Shown here piece after piece: positions 1 to 8,358 of a stretch of 64,000 nucleotides of DNA. The notes below the pieces were generated by a model. The model was not told the origin of the DNA and ran no database searches. It was given only the letters and a program-made list of their open reading frames with translations. Origin of the DNA: Rhodovulum sp. MB263. GTDB taxonomy: Bacteria; Pseudomonadota; Alphaproteobacteria; Rhodobacterales; Rhodobacteraceae. Within the stretch, counting starts at the first letter, position 1, and the number at the start of each line of letters is the position of its first letter. Where the stretch lies: positions 3,162,001 to 3,226,000 of the forward strand of contig NZ_CP020384.1 of assembly GCF_002073975.1 (NCBI RefSeq). Reading direction: 5' to 3'. A program made the position numbers and the translations under genes.

Positions 1-213
1 CCGAAGGCCAAAAGGTCCTCCGAACGCTGGCGGGTGGTCGATGAGGCCTCCGTCGCAGCGTTCGGCGAACACTTCATCTCGGCTGCCGATCTTGCTCACG
101 AGCTGCGACGCGATACCGCCAATCTCTGCCGCGAGCTTTACAAAAACGGCGTCGAACCACTCATCTTCAACGGCGAAAACCGGATCATCTTTCGCCGTCG
201 CGATGTGAGCTAG
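1..213 (+). CDS. C-terminal end of an uncharacterised protein (5' end outside window)
   Basis: The window opens inside a reading frame that runs 70 codons to a TAG at 211-213. The visible tail has a short helical region (ISAADLAHELRRD) followed by LYKNGVEPLIFNGENRI and an Arg-rich end FRRRDV. The same architecture (AAF, a helical segment, a GV/RVQPF-type stretch, a final Arg-Asn/Asp-Val) closes the proteins at 10525-11211 and 12668-12942, so all three may share a C-terminal DNA-binding or TniQ-like domain; that link is inference from reading the two tails side by side. The start and main domain are not visible, so no function is assigned. A good terminator follows at 309-335. Confidence 0.6.
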   Translation, partial: PKAKRSSERWRVVDEASVAAFGEHFISAADLAHELRRDTANLCRELYKNGVEPLIFNGENRIIFRRRDVS

Positions 214-308
214 ATATAAGGTCAGGAACGCCGCTGGGTCTTGCTGCCTGATAGGGCCGCAGCCCGTGCATTCCATCCTCAAGACCTTCTGACACGACGA
301 GCCTTGAG

Positions 309-335
309 AAAGCCGACCACCGTGTCGGCTTTTTT
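309..335 (+). terminator. Rho-independent terminator
   Basis: A nine-base stem (AAAGCCGAC pairing with GTCGGCTTT) with a six-base loop is followed by a run of T. It lies about 95 bases after the stop of the partial gene at 1-213 and reads in the same direction, so it probably ends that transcript. Confidence 0.75.
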
Positions 336-346
336 CATATCTTCCG

Positions 347-513
347 AGAGGCAACCTTATCTGACGAAAAAGGCAGCTTCAGTTAAGCATCGAGATTTCG
401 GGGCACTGAATTCAAAAGGAAATTTTGACGCTCAGAGGCAAAACTATGTGCCCCTTCCCACACGTTGAAAAGCATCAGATAGTTCTGCCTTTTTCGTCAG
501 AGGATTTGCCTCT
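347..513. repeat. Small element bounded by ~30-bp inverted repeats (MITE-like)
   Basis: The ends AGAGGCAA (347-354) plus CTGACGAAAAAGGCAG (361-376) recur as exact reverse complements at 506-513 and 485-500. The two 16-base inner blocks are perfect and the two 8-base outer blocks are perfect; only the 5-6 base spacers differ. About 108 bp lie between the repeats and no gene is visible there. This is the structure expected of a miniature inverted-repeat element or the two ends of a deleted insertion sequence. No target-site duplication is obvious. It could instead be a large cruciform or regulatory site upstream of the ATPase at 626. Confidence 0.55.
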
Positions 514-625
514 GCCGCGCAGACCGGTGCTGTTTTCCCTCCGAAAATCCATGCTGCCTTGATCCGCGCCTTTCGGCGCGTCGATCGCTGCGCAGCCCTT
601 CCCCTGTCAAACCCGAGGATGGCCC

Positions 626-1165
626 ATGAGCGACCATTTCTTCGTCGTGACGGGCGGCCCTGGTGCGGGCAAGACCAGCCTGATCACCGAGCTCTCCCGC
701 CGCGGCTTTCATACGATCCCCGAATCCGGCCGCGCGGTCATTCGCGAGGAAATGCAGAGCGGCGGAGACGCCCTCCCCTGGGTGGACCGCATGGCCTATG
801 CCGAACGGATGCTTGAGCGCGACCTCCGCGCCTACGAGGACGCTCAGGCTCTCTCAGGCCCCGTGATCTTCGACCGGGGCATTCCCGACATCATGGGCTG
901 CCTGACCCTCTGCGGCCTCCCCGTGCCGCCCCACGTCGCCGCTACGGCCAAGGCAGCCCGTTACAACGCCCGCGTCTTCCTGACACCCTACTGGGACGAG
1001 ATCTTCACGGAGGATACCGAGCGTACGCAGACCCGCGCCGAGGCCGAAGCAACCTGCATCGTGATGCGCGAGACCTACACCGCCCTCGGATACCAAATCA
1101 CGGAGCTGCCGCGCGCCGGCATTGCAACACGCGCCGACTTTGTCAGTGCGCGGCGGGTCAACTGA
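626..1165 (+). CDS. Small AAA-family ATPase / P-loop NTPase
   Basis: The 179-residue protein begins with a classical Walker A motif at residues 8-18 (TGGPGAGKTSL). Further on it has a DRG motif in IFDRGIPDIMG near residues 80-90, which is typical of small predicted ATPases and nucleoside-kinase-like P-loop proteins (AAA_28/COG3911-type). The start at 626 is supported by an upstream GAGGA. The substrate is unknown; such proteins are usually annotated only as AAA family ATPase. A near-palindrome lies 40-65 bases upstream (561-586). A roughly 110-bp copy of the upstream region and the first 22 codons, ending abruptly after the codons for SLITE, is found at 25292-25402, showing that this gene or a close relative has been duplicated or moved. 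Confidence 0.8.
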   Translation: MSDHFFVVTGGPGAGKTSLITELSRRGFHTIPESGRAVIREEMQSGGDALPWVDRMAYAERMLERDLRAYEDAQALSGPVIFDRGIPDIMGCLTLCGLPVPPHVAATAKAARYNARVFLTPYWDEIFTEDTERTQTRAEAEATCIVMRETYTALGYQITELPRAGIATRADFVSARRVN

Positions 1166-2203
1166 CCGTGATCGCGAGATTCCGTGGTGAAACTGCGGAA
1201 GCAGACAAACCGCATGGTCCCTCCGGCCTCCCGCTGCTTGATACTCATGGCCCGATACGGACACTCAGTGACCCAGCGGGAGCTACTACGTTGCTTCACC
1301 GAAGCGGCTGTTCGAGCCAGGGCCTAGCATTACCAGTAACCCAAAGTCGGCAGCACAGCCCTTGCCATGCGCACGCCTGTCGAGGCATTCAGATTAGCAG
1401 CTTAATCTGAGCAAATTTCGATGGGTTGATACAAGGGATCGCGAGCAGCGCAAAAATTTGGAACTTCGGCTCCTGCATCCAACGTAGAAATCATACGCCA
1501 TATTCATGTCGCGGTGACTGGCACAGCAATGAAGTCTCTAAATAGAAAAGACCTTCTCCGCCCTTGACTCTGGCATAGCCCTGATGTTGACTAAAGGTCT
1601 TATTCCCCTTCGGAGGAGTTGCGGGTTCGATTCCAATTTCTGCTGTCACACTGCTCATCGTCATAAACTTCTTAACATTCCTGAGCCTACTCGGGAAATC
1701 AATTGAAGGAGAAGTAGCTATGAACGAAAGCAGTAAAAAAGTCCGTAAAGAGAAGACAGAGACTTGTGAAAGCAACAAAGCACGTACGATTCTACCAACG
1801 ATACATCGCTCAATTTATTGAGATCACCGTGTCGATGAGCGTTAGTGTGATGGCGGCTGGTTCCGCCTGCCTCATCCTACATGAAAGGGCTGCGTGATAG
1901 CGCAGCCCTTTCTAATGTAGAGCACCCTGAGACCAGCTCAGAGAAGGCCGATCATGGCAGAGCGCATGGACAGTAGCTTTGGGCTGAGAGCATACGAAGC
2001 GCCTATCGTGACTGTGAAGCTTGGATGCGGTAATCTGCGCTCGGAACATTCATGCGGCGGTGCCGGCAGCCGAGGTCAGTCTCCACGACGGGGCCGCGGG
2101 CGCTCTCAGCCCGGAGCCGACGTTCATTCCGCCGGCGACATGCTGCGGCGCGACCAAAGAACCTGTATCCAAATTTTACAACGGAAACGCTCTGCCGCCT
2201 GTT
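1166..2203. other. Intergenic region without a convincing gene
   Basis: About 1 kb separates the ATPase gene from the leftward-reading pair. Short open frames exist on both strands but none has a recognisable domain, convincing codon usage or a good ribosome-binding site. The stretch 1600-1660 contains a tRNA T-loop-like string but no foldable tRNA. The main structure is the long hairpin at 1877-1920. The composition is closer to the low-GC genes to its right than to the high-GC operons further along. Confidence 0.5.
1877..1920. terminator. Long perfect hairpin, possibly a bidirectional terminator
   Basis: An 11-base perfect stem (AAAGGGCTGCG 1884-1894 with CGCAGCCCTTT 1901-1911) closes on a six-base loop. 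An outer six-base stem (CTACAT 1877-1882 with ATGTAG 1915-1920) extends it to nearly 44 bases. Both arms end in a short T run only three bases long, so termination would be weak in either direction. It lies about 285 bases beyond the stop of the leftward gene at 2204. Confidence 0.5.
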
Positions 2204-3973
2204 CTAAGAACTTCGAACTTGAAGCGCCTTAATTTCAGTGCCTATGTAAATAAATGCATCGATGTTTCGATCGAAAACAAAATCCAATGCCCTGCCGTAG
2301 CCTAGATTGGTTTGTGACATGTCGAACCCCAGTTGGGTCAATGTTTCTGAAACTGACCCGCCCGAGTGAGCATCAGCATTCCTTAAGTCAGCCGTAAGAA
2401 AAAGAGGTGCGAGATTAGCATTACGATTAATGACTTCTGATTCTCGGCTGTCGCCGCCGAAATTCGCAGTCGTTTCTTGATTGACATTAAGTCGTTCGAG
2501 AGTATTGGTCAGAATCTGCAAGAGCTTAAGGCTCCCAAAGCTCTTGTATCTTTTAGGGTCATGCCCCCCTTGATCAACAATCCGTCTCAAAATTCCGTTG
2601 GGTATCTTCTGCCATAGCTCGTGAATCTCTTTGCATCGAGAAAGAAACTTCTGCTCCGAAATACTTATAGGGGCGACTTGAGCCAATCGGCTTAGGTTAG
2701 GGTAGGGCAACCAATGTTCGGCCTTTAGCTCTTCCCTAGAGAACCCGATCAACTCTTCGCACGTCGGGATCCCAAGACCGAGGTCAGTTGTTAGCCAAGC
2801 AAGGCCATCCGCCAAGTTCAGAAGCGCTTCCAGAAGCCTTTGAACCTTAGCAACAATGTGCTCTTCGCTTAAGTCGGTTTGATCTACGATTTCTTGAGGA
2901 ACAACGTGAGCATGTGCCCAGACAATTTCCCTATCAGGCTTCGGCTTGTATAGTTCTCTCAACCTAACTTGGATCAGATTCCGCCCGACCCGTCTGCAAT
3001 CAGTGAATGACCATTGCCCGGAGTAAGAAGGATTGCACGTCCAGCCACCATGGGTCTGGAAAGGGGTGGTTTGGTAGAAGCTATTCTGTTCGTACCTCTC
3101 AAGGAATCGATCATCGAGAAATATTGGTGTTGGTTCTACGAGAGCGTTCGCACGCTGATGATCTACCGCCCCAGCAATGCCAGGCCAAGTCAAACCCGCG
3201 GCAGTTTGCACTGCGCACAGCTCCGGAGTGACCGCGCACACTACAGCCCAAATTTGCATCAGAGTCTTTTCATTGATACGTCGAATGTCTAGCTCGTACC
3301 AACCATCTTCTGGCTTCGTGTGATAGTGACCGCCATCACGCAAAAGATCTGATATGTCTTGCGTTTCTTGAATATATGCCTCGTAGAAAAATACTCGTGT
3401 ACCGTGCTTCCCTTGCATCCAAAGGTATTTTCTCAGGTACTCGTTCGACATTCGCCAACTGATGTTCCGACTAGCCTGGAAGTAGTACGAGCTAGAGACT
3501 TCGCCTTCAGCAACGCCAAACTCGGGTAGCGATAAGTCATCATAAATCAGTCTCTGGTCGTCACCACCGACACAACGGGGCGACAAGCCTAGCGCCATCC
3601 ATAGTTTCTCGGCCAGATGATAACTGTAAAATGATCCATCACCATGAGACGCGACGACGTATTCGTGACCCGATACGCTAGGCTGGTGACCAGCCAATCC
3701 GCCATAATCATCAACTGCCGGAGTCGAAAAGCTGACAACGCCATCTGAAGCTTCGCTAAAATCGTCAACCGAGAGCGTTTCCGCTTCATCGGTCAAGGCC
3801 ATGATCATATGAACGTACCCGTAATTAGGTCCGTATTGGTCATATTCATACCGGGCGGTAACTTCAGGGCGCTCAAATGGGTCCAACCCAACTGGGGTAA
3901 GTAGCGCCCGTAGTTTTGGCGAAATGCAGATGTCCGGCAAGTTCAGTTCGTTCAGATATCTAATCGCTGTCAT
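2204..3973 (-). CDS. Uncharacterised 589-aa protein, second gene of a paralogous pair
   Basis: This 589-residue protein has no signal peptide, transmembrane segment, P-loop or other family motif I can recognise. Read beside the gene at 3997-5700 it appears to be a divergent paralogue. Both have an ALGL segment about a quarter of the way in, a P-x-F plus L-x-[KR]-Y segment followed by a G-x-W motif in the middle (here TPIFLDDRFLERY and GGW), and a C-terminal block starting GSLKLL and ending LRNADAHSGG near residue 528. That last block resembles the R-x4-H style of HEPN-like helical domains, which is inference only. It starts 23 bases after the upstream stop with GAAGAAA ahead of the ATG, so the two are almost certainly co-transcribed. 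Base composition is clearly less GC-rich than in the operons further right, suggesting acquisition by transfer. Confidence 0.8.
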   Translation of the reverse strand: MTAIRYLNELNLPDICISPKLRALLTPVGLDPFERPEVTARYEYDQYGPNYGYVHMIMALTDEAETLSVDDFSEASDGVVSFSTPAVDDYGGLAGHQPSVSGHEYVVASHGDGSFYSYHLAEKLWMALGLSPRCVGGDDQRLIYDDLSLPEFGVAEGEVSSSYYFQASRNISWRMSNEYLRKYLWMQGKHGTRVFFYEAYIQETQDISDLLRDGGHYHTKPEDGWYELDIRRINEKTLMQIWAVVCAVTPELCAVQTAAGLTWPGIAGAVDHQRANALVEPTPIFLDDRFLERYEQNSFYQTTPFQTHGGWTCNPSYSGQWSFTDCRRVGRNLIQVRLRELYKPKPDREIVWAHAHVVPQEIVDQTDLSEEHIVAKVQRLLEALLNLADGLAWLTTDLGLGIPTCEELIGFSREELKAEHWLPYPNLSRLAQVAPISISEQKFLSRCKEIHELWQKIPNGILRRIVDQGGHDPKRYKSFGSLKLLQILTNTLERLNVNQETTANFGGDSRESEVINRNANLAPLFLTADLRNADAHSGGSVSETLTQLGFDMSQTNLGYGRALDFVFDRNIDAFIYIGTEIKALQVRSS

Positions 3974-3996
3974 TTATCAAATTTTTCTTCGTGTTT

Positions 3997-5700
3997 CTAT
4001 CTTGGAAGCGTAGCCTTGATAACGTTCAGAGCTGCGGCCACCCGTTGTGACAGTTCGCTGAAATGGTTCCTCAAAGTTCCATGGTGTTTTCGCGCGGAGG
4101 CTATTGCGAGGCGTCGACCCTTTGGATCACCATGCGCCTTTGCAGGATTGCGTAAGGCATGTAACTCGCGAAGCGGAGCAACTGCATCCTTGGCCTGATC
4201 TTTGGTTCTTCCCGTTGACGCAAGGGCGACCTCAAGCACCTTGAGTGAGCCCCAATCCTTTTCGTAGACTCCCGTGTTGGCGTCAATGATGACCCGCAAT
4301 CCTTTGACGAGAAAGCCTTCTACTGTGAGGTGATCTAATGCCAGAATTTCATCGCCCCACTCCGAGGGCGAATCCGTCACGGGACAGTGGACAGCATCGC
4401 GCATTTCCGAACCACGCGCTTTCCACCAAGACGGCGGCTCTTGATCCAGCTCGGCAATGATACGTTTTACATCCTCCAAGAAATCATCTGTTGTGGCGAA
4501 TTCTCCAAGAATGTCGGTTTGATAGGCCCGTTCAGAAATTCCAGCCTTTGGCTCTTCGTTGAAAGACTGCCAATATAACTGCTCGTCATAGGGTAGGTTT
4601 GCCAGATAGCCGATATAGGTATGTACTTGCCCTGCCTCATTGATGTCGTAGGTTTTCAGATGCCATGCGCCTCGACAACTTATGCTTCGGTCGCCAAACG
4701 TATATTTCTCCGGATCCGATTTGTACTTTTGAAGCACCTCGGGTCTGAAAAAGGCTGGCGAAATCTCCCAAGGTAAACTCGATTCGGTGAAGTAATTGAC
4801 GACGTGGTCGGGCGAGCATGAGGTTTCTACCAACTCATGCCCATTCTTACGATCAATGATCAGAAAGGACGCGTACTTTAGGCCACTCTTGTCCTCTTCT
4901 GCCTTCCATTCTTCTGCCAGAGCCTCTGGAGTAAGGCTGGTGCGAAGAATTATCTGCCCGTTAACATAGCTGGCATGCTGAGGAACCTTGCGCTGCCTGT
5001 AAAATAGGTCCCTAGTCTCGAAAATACCTTCAGCACCTTCGGGCCAACCCGCGAACCCACCCATAGAAAACCGCGTGAAATCAAATAGACTGACTAAACT
5101 GGTCCCAGTAAGTGCCATGTAGCTTGCCAGATCGTGCGAGCGTATCGTCACTGCGCGTACTTGCTGCCAAGGATCATGGGTCACATCCAGATACACAGAA
5201 ATAATCGGCTCAATGTCTCCTCGATCATTCAGTCTGCAATAGGCATTTCTCTCATCCATGAAGTGCAGTCCAAGCGCGTGCACAAGCTTCTGGCTGATCT
5301 CAATCTTAGGCTCGTAGTCTTTAACGCCTTCAAACGAGCGTACAAATATCAGCTTTTCGCTGCCAATAAGAGTCTTGCAGCCTGGGTGGTCTAGAGGTGG
5401 CTGCAGATAAACGCGATGCCCCTCACCGCCGCCATATGCTCGCTGAATGATCCAAGAGTCGGCTGGCATGATGTAGGCCCGGTCAAGATCAGCATGGTCG
5501 GGTGGGTCTAGCAGCTCATTGGGTGTCAATACCGAATGGATCAACATGTGCGGACCGGATGCGTAGATCACGATCTCGTCGGCTTTCAGGGTATCTTTAA
5601 GAATTCCGACGCTCTGTTCAGCACTTTCTAGCCATTCGCCGCGATTTTCGTTTGGAATTCTTGCGATTGGTAAAAGCTTGTCCAATGTACTTTTGGGCAT
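3997..5700 (-). CDS. Uncharacterised 567-aa protein, first gene of a paralogous pair
   Basis: This protein of 567 residues has no recognisable catalytic motif. Its central part contains SPAFFRPEVLQKY, then ISCRGAWHLKTYD and LANLPYDEQLYW, a conserved-looking block rich in aromatic residues. The C-terminus carries GSLKVLEVAL followed by LRNPAKAHG near residue 520 and a basic helical tail, matching the equivalent block of the downstream protein. The start is supported by GAGGAA a few bases upstream of the ATG. The pair sits between a hairpin-rich intergenic region and a serine recombinase, a setting typical of mobile or defence genes. A role as a two-component defence or stress module is speculation from context; nothing in the sequence proves it. 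Confidence 0.8.
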   Translation of the reverse strand: MPKSTLDKLLPIARIPNENRGEWLESAEQSVGILKDTLKADEIVIYASGPHMLIHSVLTPNELLDPPDHADLDRAYIMPADSWIIQRAYGGGEGHRVYLQPPLDHPGCKTLIGSEKLIFVRSFEGVKDYEPKIEISQKLVHALGLHFMDERNAYCRLNDRGDIEPIISVYLDVTHDPWQQVRAVTIRSHDLASYMALTGTSLVSLFDFTRFSMGGFAGWPEGAEGIFETRDLFYRQRKVPQHASYVNGQIILRTSLTPEALAEEWKAEEDKSGLKYASFLIIDRKNGHELVETSCSPDHVVNYFTESSLPWEISPAFFRPEVLQKYKSDPEKYTFGDRSISCRGAWHLKTYDINEAGQVHTYIGYLANLPYDEQLYWQSFNEEPKAGISERAYQTDILGEFATTDDFLEDVKRIIAELDQEPPSWWKARGSEMRDAVHCPVTDSPSEWGDEILALDHLTVEGFLVKGLRVIIDANTGVYEKDWGSLKVLEVALASTGRTKDQAKDAVAPLRELHALRNPAKAHGDPKGRRLAIASARKHHGTLRNHFSELSQRVAAALNVIKATLPR

Positions 5701-5938
5701 CCAGTTCCTCGCTGGAGGATGAAGCGCAATTTTCCGGCCGGTCTATGGCGTGCAATAGCGTCAATTTCTCTAAAGCGTAACTCTGCTATGTATGAAGTTC
5801 AATGTCAGCTTTTTATTTACGGCCGAAGCCTGTGATCTGTAGCAGCGAAGATCGGCTCCCCGCCCACCCTGCCCACATTAGACTTCGTGCCGTCGCTGGA
5901 AGGGTTGGCTGTAAAGGGTTGTAAAGGACCGTCGACCA

Positions 5939-6520
5939 TCAACGTTTCGGCCCCCGCCGCGCCAGCGTGCGATAGACGGTTGGCCGCGACACAGAGAAGA
6001 GCTCGGCCAAGTCCGACACTGAATACTCCCCAGTTGCGTGCATCCGTGTTAACTCCGCCGCCTGCCGGTCGGAAAGCTTTGGCTTCTTGCCCCTCAGCTT
6101 CCCTTTGGCGCGGGCCACCGCCATGCCCTCGCGGGTTCGAAGCCGGATTAGGTCGGCTTCGAACTCGGCGAAGGTCGCCAGCACGTTGAAGAACATCCTC
6201 CCCATCGGATCGGCTGGGTCGTAGACCGTACTTCCTAGCGCGAGCCGTACCCCGCGCTCAGCTAGTCCGTCGGCGATGTCGCGCGCGTCCGGCACCGAGC
6301 GGGCCAGCCGATCAAGCTTGGGCACCACAAGTGTGTCGCCCTCCCGCACGGCGGCCAGCGCCTGGGCAAGCCCGGGCCGGTCGCGGTTGCGACCGGTCAG
6401 CCCATGGTCTGTGTAGATTCGCTCGGAGGCGACGCCAAGCATTTCCAGCGCCGCGCGCTGCGCGGAGAGATCCTGTGCATCGGTGGAGCAGCGGGCATAG
6501 CCAATACGTAGATTTGCCAT
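5939..6520 (-). CDS. Serine recombinase / resolvase-invertase
   Basis: The protein opens LRIGYARCSTDAQ, the standard N-terminal strand and catalytic serine region of the resolvase/invertase family (Ser in the YARCST motif). It continues with LDRLARSV containing the family's conserved arginine region, the dimer helix ending MFFNVLATFAEFEADLI, and a C-terminal helix-turn-helix (SVSDLAELFSVSRPTVYRTL). At about 193 residues it is full length for a Tn3-type resolvase or DNA invertase. I chose the ATG at 6520 because it lies just before the family's usual first strand; a TTG at 6538 with GAAGGGG upstream is an alternative. It reads in the same direction as the uncharacterised pair, about 240 bases before it. 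No transposase partner is visible, so it is probably a remnant of, or the mover of, this island. Confidence 0.93.
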   Translation of the reverse strand: MANLRIGYARCSTDAQDLSAQRAALEMLGVASERIYTDHGLTGRNRDRPGLAQALAAVREGDTLVVPKLDRLARSVPDARDIADGLAERGVRLALGSTVYDPADPMGRMFFNVLATFAEFEADLIRLRTREGMAVARAKGKLRGKKPKLSDRQAAELTRMHATGEYSVSDLAELFSVSRPTVYRTLARRGPKR

Positions 6521-6835
6521 GGCGTAAGCGTAACGCAAGCAGCCCCTTCAGCGATAAAAAAATCGTACCACGCTATCGAGACATAGTTTTCCCAACAACA
6601 GAAGGAGCGCGAGGCGAAATTAGAAACGTCCGTTGAACGATCCTCTTACGGACAGCCCACAGTCATTTGCTGCACCGCTCACGAATGACGGCGGGCGGAC
6701 AAAGTGCAAGTTCAACACACTCGCCCAAACGTCCGTTTTAGGCAGGCATAGTGTCTTGCGACCTTGCACCGATAGCGGTTGCATACCGTGCAGCACTCTG
6801 CTCGCAGATGCCGAGCAATCCACTTTGGAGCAAGA
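6521..6835. other. Divergent intergenic region with repeated AAACGTCCGTT
   Basis: The 315 bases between the recombinase and the rightward gene contain two exact copies of AAACGTCCGTT (6624-6634 and 6727-6737). Next to the recombinase start there is a GCGTTACGCTTACGC string that could be part of a recombination (res-like) site. No gene is convincing here. Confidence 0.4.
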
Positions 6836-7558
6836 ATGAGACCAATCCGGGAGAATTTTCCCATTCGTGAGCGGTGGATCAGGACGGCCGGCCCTTGGGC
6901 GGACGAACCGATCCGCCGCTTTACCCGTGCTGACGCTGAGCAGTTCCTAATTACCCGGGAAATTCTCGAAAACGTGCCGATCGACCCACGACGCATCTCA
7001 TACATGTCCAACGTGCGGTACACGCAGGGCATGACTTGGCGGGCGTTTCTGACGGAAGGCGGGAACATCGATAACGCCCTGTATGTGCTCACCTATGAGG
7101 CGCAATACTACGACGATCCGCTGGCCGACCAATTGGCTGGAACTTCCATCTATTCGACGCCAGGGTGGACGCTGATCGAAATCGACGGGCACTATAGTGT
7201 CGACGAGGGGCACCATCGCAGCGCCATCGCTAAATTCCGCGCCCACGAAGATGGCATGACGGGGCAGCGAATTCCGCGTCTTGAGCGCTTCAAGGTGGAC
7301 CATGCGGCGCGGCACACAGCGGATAGACTTTCTCAAATCCTCCTTCCAGGCCAAGACTTTAAGGTTTTACGCGAACCGATCGGCCCCCAGATGCCCGAGA
7401 AGCAAGAGTGGAGGATCCTGTTCCAGCTCCACCGCGTCCGTGGTCATGACGGCAATACCTATCTACCCGATGAAGCGTTGGCTTATGCCGAGGCAGCGAA
7501 CCAAGCGTGGCGACCTTACGATGTAATCACGAAACTCTTAGGACTGTTCAGGCGATAA
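6836..7558 (+). CDS. ParB/sulfiredoxin-fold-like protein of unknown function
   Basis: The 240-residue protein contains DGHYSVDEGHHRSAIAKF around residues 118-135. This strongly recalls the D-G-x-H-R-x-x-A motif of ParB/Srx-type nuclease and CTPase-like folds. The rest shows no second known domain; there is no obvious ParB helix-turn-helix. The ATG at 6836 is chosen because TTGGAG sits at 6825-6830 at proper spacing; an earlier in-frame start at 6779 lacks such a site. It stands alone, divergent from the recombinase and upstream of gene debris. A phage- or island-borne DNA-associated role is plausible but unproven. Confidence 0.7.
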   Translation: MRPIRENFPIRERWIRTAGPWADEPIRRFTRADAEQFLITREILENVPIDPRRISYMSNVRYTQGMTWRAFLTEGGNIDNALYVLTYEAQYYDDPLADQLAGTSIYSTPGWTLIEIDGHYSVDEGHHRSAIAKFRAHEDGMTGQRIPRLERFKVDHAARHTADRLSQILLPGQDFKVLREPIGPQMPEKQEWRILFQLHRVRGHDGNTYLPDEALAYAEAANQAWRPYDVITKLLGLFRR

Positions 7559-7983
7559 TGCCCGATGGCGATGGCAGGCACGTCTTGGAACGCTGACAAA
7601 GTTCTGTGGTCTGAGTGGCATCTTAGCACGCCGAGTAGGGTCCGTGCCACGTGCACCCGATCGGAACGAAGGGCGACACGCTTTGGCCGTTGCATGCAGG
7701 TCGGACCAAGGCATTCGGAACGTCACCGGATGCGGGCCTGGATCCGATGCAAAACCAGCGTCGAAAACCAAAGCGGACACTCGTCTCGGTGGAAGTATTG
7801 GTAGAAAAGGGCTCGATGATGCCGATCGCCGCGCTCCGCCAGAATTGCAGCTTTCAAGAAATGAACCGAGCGGATAGCCGTGAGGCATACGCGTTATCCT
7901 ACCTTTAGATAGCACAAGCGGCTGTCGGATTCTGATCGTTTTGTTTGCCAAGGTCGCGTTCTTCTGAGCTCTGCGTGCAGCGA
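7559..7983. other. Intergenic region, no gene seen
   Basis: Several short overlapping frames exist on both strands but none has a domain, a ribosome-binding site or consistent codon bias. It is probably degraded sequence between the ParB-fold gene and the IS3-truncated gene. Confidence 0.4.
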
Positions 7984-8319
7984 TCAACTTTCCCCCCACT
8001 CGTCATCGAAGAACTTCTTCAGCTCTTCCTCCGAATAGGAGACCCTGGGGCCGACGCGGCCAGCTGCCGCGCGCCCCTTTGCGAGACGGTCTGTCCCGAG
8101 GGACTGGTCTGAGTTGTCACGGTGCGTCGGCTCCTTTTGGTCTGGCACTTGGGCGTACAACCTTCTGAACGTCTGCCGGTTGATGCCCATCAACCTTGCG
8201 GCACCAGCAAGGCTGCCAGCGGCATCGTATGCTATTCGCACTTGTTCAGATGAGAACTCCACACGTGATCGCCCCGGCACGTTCGAGAAGCCCAGTGCCT
8301 CCCGCTTGCGAGCGATCCA
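7984..8319 (-). pseudogene. Small helix-turn-helix protein, 5' end cut off by the IS3 element
   Basis: The frame reads WIARKREALGFSNVPGR and then a Fis/resolvase-like helix-turn-helix (AGAARLMGINRQTFRRLYAQV, about residues 35-55), ending in an acidic tail DDEWGES. The IS3 end lies exactly at its 5' side, and the only upstream ATG (8334) lies inside the IS terminal repeat. The real start has therefore been lost, although a chimeric protein from that ATG could still be made. It is probably a small DNA-binding protein. The matching 5' part is not evident on the other side of the IS. Confidence 0.55.
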
Positions 8320-8358
8320 TGAGCTACTCCCCATCGGTTGGACAGTATCTGGCGTAAT

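Noticed and set aside
1590-1662. tRNA-like string with GGGTTCGATTCC
   Set aside because: The T-loop motif is present but the T stem, acceptor stem and D arm do not pair, so no cloverleaf can be drawn.
7538-7999. 153-codon leftward open frame
   Set aside because: No domain, no ribosome-binding site, and it overlaps the end of the ParB-fold-like gene.
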